Shown here one piece after another: positions 58,195 through 64,000 of a stretch of DNA of 64,000 bases. The notes under the pieces were generated by a model. That model had not been told where the DNA came from. It ran no database searches and was given only the letters and a program-made list of their open reading frames with translations. A program made the position numbers and the translations under genes. Numbering within the stretch: position 1 is the first letter of the stretch; every line of letters begins with the position of its first letter. Source of the DNA: Antedon mediterranea (Eukaryota > Echinodermata > Crinoidea > Comatulida > Antedonidae); assembly GCF_964355755.1 (NCBI RefSeq), contig NC_092671.1, positions 193,001 to 257,000 of the forward strand, in the 5' to 3' direction.

Positions 58195-58575
58195 ATTAAG
58201 TTCGCTTAGGTTGACCCTGGTCTTCCCAATTTCAGTTTTTTTGTTTTGTATATACTTAAATAGACCAAATAAATAATGAAATGAAATGAAATAAATGGTC
58301 TGATGGGTAGACTAAATGCAACGGAAAATGTTTAAGTCTCAACGATTATAAGCAACGTCTTTTAAGTTAAATCGAAGATGCTCTCCAGGTGAAATTCCAC
58401 CCTGAGATGAAGAGTAGTAATTAGTCTTGTTTATTTTATTTCATTTACATGTAATTTTTACTTTCTATGGACCAGAGATTCCAAAATAAAAGATTGAATG
58501 AATGAATAAGAAGAATTATAAATGTTGATGTAAAACGTCATTTCACGGTTACCGAAAAGCGCTGCGTAAAATCCT
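58166..58575 (+). other. Presumed intron with TA run and A-rich tail
   Basis: A TA microsatellite (58160-58191) is followed by T-rich sequence ending in AAATGAAATGAAATAAAT near 58277, possibly another retroelement tail. No gene is seen. Confidence 0.4.
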
Positions 58576-58722
58576 AAATTGTTTTTAACCTACCTCCCTT
58601 CTCCCTAACCCTAACCCTATCTTCCTTCTCCACACAATATTTAATTGTTTTTAACCTACCTCCCTTCTCCACACAATATTTAATTGTTTTTAACCTATCT
58701 CCCTTCTCCACACAATATTTCG
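58576..58722 (+). repeat. Three copies of a 39-bp repeat with CCCTAA insertion
   Basis: AATTGTTTTTAACCTACCTC followed by CCTTCTCCACACAATATTT repeats from 58576, 58641 and 58680. The first copy is lengthened by CTCCCTAACCCTAACCCTAT, telomere-type repeats on the opposite strand sense to those at 55260. Confidence 0.88.
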
Positions 58723-59000
58723 ATTCAATGTACAAACTTAATTTTTTATTACCCCTAATTCAATTTATGTATTCTAATAGGATGATAATGATAATTGTAA
58801 ACAAAATCACATTTACGTGAGGACGCCACCAAAAGCAAGATATTTTTACTCCGAGTTATAGTGAACATTACATAAGACATTAATGTTTCAATGTCGAAGC
58901 ATTATTATTGACAGTCTATATCTGTCATGTTGAAGGTCACGTCAGTTAGATTCGTCGATGGAAATTTATTTTACGGATGGTTAATGATCCACTGCGATTT

Positions 59001-59228
59001 TCAATGAATAAATAAACAGACAAACACAAGTGGGTTCCCTCTATTGTTAAATGTGATTCTTTTCCCACGGTTATCCCAGACATAACTTGTCTTATGCTGG
59101 GACGAAGTGACAAAAGGATTCATATTAAATGTTGTGTTAACATCAATTTTAGCGAGAGCGCCATATACAAATATTATCAATGTGAAAACGTAAACACGAG
59201 TGGCCAGTTTGCTAGAAAATACAACCAT
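59001..59228 (-). CDS. Candidate small secreted peptide precursor
   Basis: A 75-codon ORF with a true ATG at 59228, directly preceded by an in-frame stop. Residues 1-26 form a convincing signal peptide: basic start, VYVFTLIIFVYGALA core and an ALA cleavage site. The remainder has one sequon (NTT) and a GKR site after TSYVWDN, the kind of amidation and dibasic cleavage signal found in neuropeptide precursors. No known peptide family is recognised. It lies in a presumed intron of the receptor on the opposite strand. ORFs of this length arise by chance in AT-rich DNA, so this is weak. Confidence 0.25.
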   Translation of the reverse strand: MVVFSSKLATRVYVFTLIIFVYGALAKIDVNTTFNMNPFVTSSQHKTSYVWDNRGKRITFNNRGNPLVFVCLFIH

Positions 59229-60986
59229 TCATCTCTCATGGTTTTTACCATTTAATTCAACTTGGTGTTGCACGCGGTATGAAGTCTTGTAATACTGTAT
59301 ATCCATCGTTTAGGAGGCAACAATACGTTACAATTATTGTTTTAATACCCCGTTTTACTAGATACAACATTGTTGATATAGTACTAATAATAGCTTTACC
59401 ACCGAAAACAATGCAATTAAGTTTAATTGATAACTGTACAGTGTACCTGGTAGGACAGTCACACGTTGTGATTATAATTCTACTTGCATTTATGTACATA
59501 GTTTATGAGATCAATTTAATTTTTCCAATGCAAGCTTTTCTAAAAATAAACCTTAATTCATTCACTGGGGAGTGGGTTGATTATATTCTTTTAATTAACC
59601 GCTTGTATTGCAATGTATGATGGACACAATATTTTGAGGCTCAATTATTACTTTACATGCAAGACAGCGATCATGACTTAAACTTCAAAAGTCAGTGCCG
59701 TATGTATCTTGAGTATCGTCCCTGGTATCAATGTATAATGCCAAAGTGCATTGCGATATCAGAATCAACATGAATTCGACATGTGCTATCCCACTTGAAC
59801 TATATCCGAATGGACCTGGTGTCAAGGTCGTATTAATGTAACGTAAAGCGCTAATTCCACCAACTTAACATGTTATAACAACAAGACATTTATTATTGCG
59901 ACTCAGGGTGTTCTTATAGTAGATAATCGCATATGGTGCGACCAATGCTGTTCAACATTTCAAACTCGGTGCTGGTGTTCACAATTATTACACCTGAGTG
60001 ATAGGTTCGAACAAGCATAGGCCTAACCGTTAACGCGGATGTCTCATCTAGTCGCATTTCATTGTTCAATTTCGAACATGTTTATTAGGAGAGCATTATT
60101 AATTCTATGAATTATAATGATATGGGCCTATTTCAAGTTAGAGGAGAGTCGCAAATATCGCTTGTTTTATATCCAAAAAAAATGTAATCCTTAAGTTTGG
60201 ATAGGTTATAATATTAGGGGTTAGTTCTACAAAGTAGTAGGCCCAGTTCTTAACTTATATTTAAGTGACGTGTAAGTTCAACAAACGAGTACTAGTAGAT
60301 CGGCTTTCCTTATTATTTATGCGTAAGTTCAACAACGTATAGATTCAACTTATACCTTAACATTTACGAGTATTAAATCTTAGAATTACTAGGTCAATAT
60401 TTACCAATATAAAATCACTTAAAATTTAGTTGAGAAGGATAGCATGTGTATGTCTTTATTTAACACGATTTACCCGTGTACCTGAATAATGTTGATTAAA
60501 TACCATTCCTTTTCCATACAAAAACCAAACGGCCAGTATTGACATATTATTTGGACAGAAAAGACTGTGTTGACAGAGCCTTACAACGCGGATTTTATCG
60601 ACAACTCCAGAAACTAAATGGCGTTAGTACTGTTTACCTAAGATGGATATGTAGTGCGGGTCGTTTCGACCTGTTGTTATTTTATTACGACATTCAATCA
60701 CCATGTTTCTAGACATTTTGAACCACTAAATTACCATTTCTACCAGTGTTATTTGGTGGTAGGTTTCTTTAAAATAATTGATGGTTATTCCTAAACGAAG
60801 TATAATGTCAAGAGATGGGTGTTGTATTAGAGTATTGTATGAATGAACTAAGCTGAGATATACGTAATCAAACATTTTGTATTATATAATAATAATAATG
60901 TCAACATGTGGTATCGATTATTGTCAACTCGAAATAACTCGATTTAACTACCACCAGTTATTATCTGGATGTAATTAATGACTAGA
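59229..60986. other. Presumed intron, nothing recognised
   Basis: A 113-codon hydrophobic frame at 59279-59620 lacks family resemblance and overlaps antisense frames; it is not called. Confidence 0.45.
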
Positions 60987-62263
60987 TCTGGCAGCAGTGG
61001 CGTATCCAGTAGGGGGGCCGGGGGGCCCGGGCCCCCCCTGATTTCGTTTCCGTCGGCACATCATCGCGGCCGTCGGCAAACAAAGGTGCCGGGGAAAAAA
61101 ATAAACTATTTATTCTGACAATAATTGAACTGTAAACATAATTCTTTTGAGTGTTTGTTTATTTACATATCATATCATCATTGATCCCTTCAGATCAACT
61201 ATTTTTTATTTTCATTACATCTAACGAAACACGTAAAAAATGTGTAGCACGTACGTACGGCCGTACGCGGTAGATTGTTTACTCAAAAGTCTTTGACCTT
61301 ACCCTAAAACCTTGTTTTTTGCATGCAGTTGAGCCTCTCATGACCTGGGATTTGTATGTCTTCCTACGCTAAGAGATTATATAGTTCCACATGCCATGTG
61401 CTTTTTTGTCTAAGATATATTTATTATAAGTGCCAAAAACCCGGTTTTTTTTTCTCGATATGAGGCCTTTATTATTCAAAATTTTTAAAGAAAAAGCACA
61501 TATACCATAAAAAATATCCATGTAGGCCCTATTTCATTTTTGGAACAGAATATTCCGTGAGGCTCAACTACAAAACCACCATTTTGTGATATGATGTCAT
61601 CGTAAGCCAATAAAAGCTGAGCTTTCTCGCGATTGGCATTGCTCACGGTTGAATGAGTTAGGATTCTAGCTGATTTGATTGGTGGATGCGAATCACCCGC
61701 AGCGGAATGTTTTCTCTCGCGCGTGTACCATGAATCTCTCTGATCGTTACTACACAAAGTTAGAGCAATGAATTTGTCCAAATTCCGTTAAGTAAACAAC
61801 TTTATATATTTTATAAGCATTTAATAACATTTTTTATTGATATTTGCAATGGTGATATATAAAATAAATTACTAAAAAACGTAATTATATGTAATTATTT
61901 TAACCAAAAATGGCGTAGTTAATAGAATTGTCGACTGAGGCCGCAAATTGTTTTACTTCTTTCGTGGCTAAAAACGATCATTTTCGGCGATGTTTTAGAC
62001 CCTATATTTCGAAAACTACAAATCAGATTTTCCTAATTCTTTCTTTATTGTAATATGAATACAACATACTAACAGATAATGTTGGTTTGGTTTTAATTTT
62101 GCATCGTTATCCCATATAAGACAATATGACTATGTAATCCTAGAAAATATATTGATCAGAGACGTCGTGTATGTACAGCAGATAATGACACCAATTTTGT
62201 CGGCAAATTGGCAATTCCCGGCCCCCCCAACTTCAAAATCCTGGATACGCCACTGTCTGGCAG
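60987..62263. mobile_element. Non-autonomous hAT-type transposon with 8-bp target duplication
   Basis: The body, 60995-62255 (1261 bp), starts CAGTGGCGTATCCAG and ends in the exact complement, CTGGATACGCCACTG. TCTGGCAG directly flanks both ends (60987-60994 and 62256-62263). An 8-bp duplication and CAG..CTG ends fit the hAT superfamily. Next to both ends are strongly GC-rich runs (GGGGGGCCGGGGGGCCCGGG on the left, GGCCCCCC on the right). A 98-codon minus frame inside (61485-61781) does not resemble a transposase. Confidence 0.88.
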
Positions 62264-62999
62264 TGTTTAACGTCTCCTGATCCTGTTTGATCGACATTGA
62301 TTATACGTTCTATACTATTTTCAAGCTATGTGAGATACTATAAGACATGTTACGCCCTCTATAGTTTGAGTGAACGATGTTGTTGATTTGCGGCGATCAT
62401 CATTTGAACATGACGTCATTAACTAAACATTCAATATAATAATATAAAAATGTATTTTTATTAATAACATAAAATAGCAGCGTGTATTAATAAAGATGTT
62501 CTACCCTGCTATATTAGTCGAAATAGGAAAATATTTAGTTTTATTTCTTTGTTATTGCACATGTTAAGATGATAACCCGCCCGTATTTTCAGATATTATT
62601 ATGCGTATTTTAAACAACTAATTATTTGGTGCTTGTTGTGCCTATAAACATGTTAAATCACGCATATTCAAATGATACTATTCTAAACAGCACTTAATTG
62701 CTCATAACCATGACAAACCCAGTTATTTCACTATTGGCGTTCCATAGAACTATATGTTATTCTCTCCACCTCATTAATTGCTTTACGTAAACTTTACACG
62801 CATTTTACACAGATATATATTTTCGCGCCGCGTATTTAGGCAGTTATATTCCTAGAGGACATATACATTAAGCAGTTACCACACGCGAAGCTTTAGTACT
62901 ACAGCTGACAAAAATGAGAATTTGTAAACTCGACTAATATATAGGTCCATGCTCATATTTTATTGAATTTTAAATGTTGATAGTTAGTTGGATCCTATT
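62264..62999. other. Presumed intron; one CATGGACCTATA half-site
   Basis: TATAGGTCCATG at 62940-62951 equals one arm of the palindrome at 35595-35622. Otherwise nothing is recognised. Confidence 0.5.
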
Positions 63000-63031
<32 letters not shown>

Positions 63032-63032
63032 T
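63000..63032 (+). repeat. (AAT)n microsatellite
   Basis: About nine uninterrupted TAA/AAT triplets, then AT-rich sequence. Confidence 0.9.
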
Positions 63033-63324
63033 ATATTTATAAGGATAAAAACAATCAGATAACAGTATGTTTTACATTGTGGTCCTGTCTTAATCAAAAT
63101 ATACAAAAGAGAAACTTAATTAAATATAATAACATGATGGTCTCTCTCCTTAAAGTGGGTCGTGTTTTATTGTGATTATATATATCCATATTATTGCATA
63201 ACTCCGATTATTTTTTATTTCATTATTCTTTCTGATTAGTCGTTGTTATGATGGGTTAGGTACAAAGGTTAAAATGTCAGGAATTGCACTTCGTACATAT
63301 TTTGGACAATATGTGACATGAAAT

Positions 63325-63410
63325 TGTTTTTTATTTATTTATTTATTTACAATCTCATTCAACAGCGGGAAACCCGCCACTTACAGAAAGGAATAAAATA
63401 TAAATTATAT
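63325..63410 (-). mobile_element. Probable retroelement 3' end with (AAAT)n tail
   Basis: On the minus strand TTCTGTAAGTGGCGGGTTTC and CCGCTGTTGAATGAGATTG run into AAATAAATAAATAAATAAA. The layout of a moderately GC-rich segment followed by a tetranucleotide tail is typical of truncated LINE or SINE copies. Confidence 0.45.
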
Positions 63411-63659
63411 TTAAAGGCCTATACAAAACAAAGTAGCAGTTTCCAATGTGTGATGTTATAAAAATGACTGCCGTGTTTAATTATAAATGCAAATTAAATT
63501 ACTTCTCCGTGGCCAAATGTCTTAACTAATTGATATTCGTATTTTGTGGGATAAAAAACACATTTCACAAAATAAAAAACATGCAAAGCCCTTTTGCTAT
63601 TAGCTTTATCGAAAAAAATAATGAATAATCTTTATGAAATGAATTGTTCAATATCCACT
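63411..63659. other. Short AT-rich spacer
   Basis: No supported feature. Confidence 0.5.
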
Positions 63660-64000
63660 TTACATTATATCGTACACTACGGTACATTATATCGTACAGA
63701 ACAGTAAATTATATCGTACACTACGGTACATTATATCGTACAGAACAGTAAATTATATCGTACACTACGGTACATTCGTACAGAACAGTAAATTATATCG
63801 TACACTACGGTACATTATATCGTACAGAACAGTAAATTATATCGTACACTACGGTACATTATATCGTACAGAACAGTAAATTATATCGTACACTACGGTA
63901 CATTATATCGTGCAATACTGTACATTATATCGTACAGAACAGTAAATTAGGTGCAATACTGTACATTATATCGTACAGAACAGTAAATTATATCGTGCAA
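63660..64000 (+). repeat. 44-bp tandem array of two 22-bp half-units, cut by window end
   Basis: The unit is TATCGTACACTACGGTACAT plus TA, then TATCGTACAGAACAGTAAAT plus TA; both 22-bp halves are related. About seven to eight units are present, with one short unit near 63768 and a GTGCAATACTGTACAT variant after 63909. The array continues beyond the window. Confidence 0.92.

Noticed and set aside
59279-59620. 113-codon hydrophobic plus-strand frame, considered as a possible next receptor exon
   Set aside because: Does not match any part of the natriuretic receptor family and overlaps an antisense frame of similar length.
61485-61781. 98-codon frame inside the hAT-type element as a transposase
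   Set aside because: No zinc-finger or catalytic motifs and no match to the hAT dimerisation region.

Overview
This is an AT-rich, intron- and repeat-dominated eukaryotic window, best read as nuclear DNA of a marine invertebrate deuterostome. An echinoderm is my guess, from overall texture rather than a diagnostic marker. Supporting signs are a metazoan natriuretic-peptide-receptor-like exon, (TTAGGG)n telomere-type repeats, several CR1-like non-LTR retrotransposon tails, tRNA-derived SINEs, many MITEs and foldback elements, and very abundant minisatellites. Nothing looks bacterial or viral: no operons, no CRISPR spacers, no dense coding.

Only one host protein-coding segment is convincing. 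It is the first coding exon (53755-54499, +) of a secreted or membrane receptor with the ANF-receptor ligand-binding fold, closest in motif content to natriuretic peptide receptors. It ends at a clean GT splice donor, and no second exon could be recognised before the window ends, so most of 54500-64000 is probably intron. A 75-codon ORF with a textbook signal peptide (59001-59228, -) and two duplicated Asp/Asn-rich ORFs (45003-45359 and 45731-46042, +) are weak candidates.

Layout. 1-4300: arrays (a degenerate inverted array, a 47-bp minisatellite, a 130-bp higher-order satellite). 5280-6025: tandem 161-bp units with a hammerhead-ribozyme-like core, then a 290-bp foldback element with a tRNA-like gene in its loop. 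6250-7745: an older repeat split by a TTAA-flanked DNA element, then a 151-bp MITE. 10100-10880: a long foldback element. 11600-15000: three dead non-LTR retrotransposon tails and a 55/57-bp minisatellite. 15000-21000: mostly featureless. 21222-22765: a 40-bp minisatellite of about 38 copies. 26239-27014 and 38407-39219: two inverted copies of one roughly 0.8-kb element. 30338-31493: a retrotransposon 3' end whose last 94 bp are repeated seven times. 32919-33250: a tRNA-derived SINE. 37600-41500: a 3.9-kb segment bounded by inverted arms; the right arm runs into a roughly 62-copy 25-bp array (41471-43035). 44845-46258: a 0.7-kb tandem duplication. 49920-52000: more mobile-element remnants, a cluster of CRE-like sites and a 90/94-bp satellite. 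53280-54500: receptor promoter candidate and exon. 55195-55955: a satellite carrying telomere-type repeats. 57850-58165: another hammerhead-like locus. 60995-62255: a hAT-type element with perfect 8-bp target duplications. 63660-64000: a 44-bp array cut by the window end.

The most interesting signal is the hammerhead-like tandem family seen at three loci. At one of them both stem I and stem II change together, as expected for a conserved RNA fold. The tRNA-bearing foldback element and the tiny palindromes flanked by direct repeats come next.
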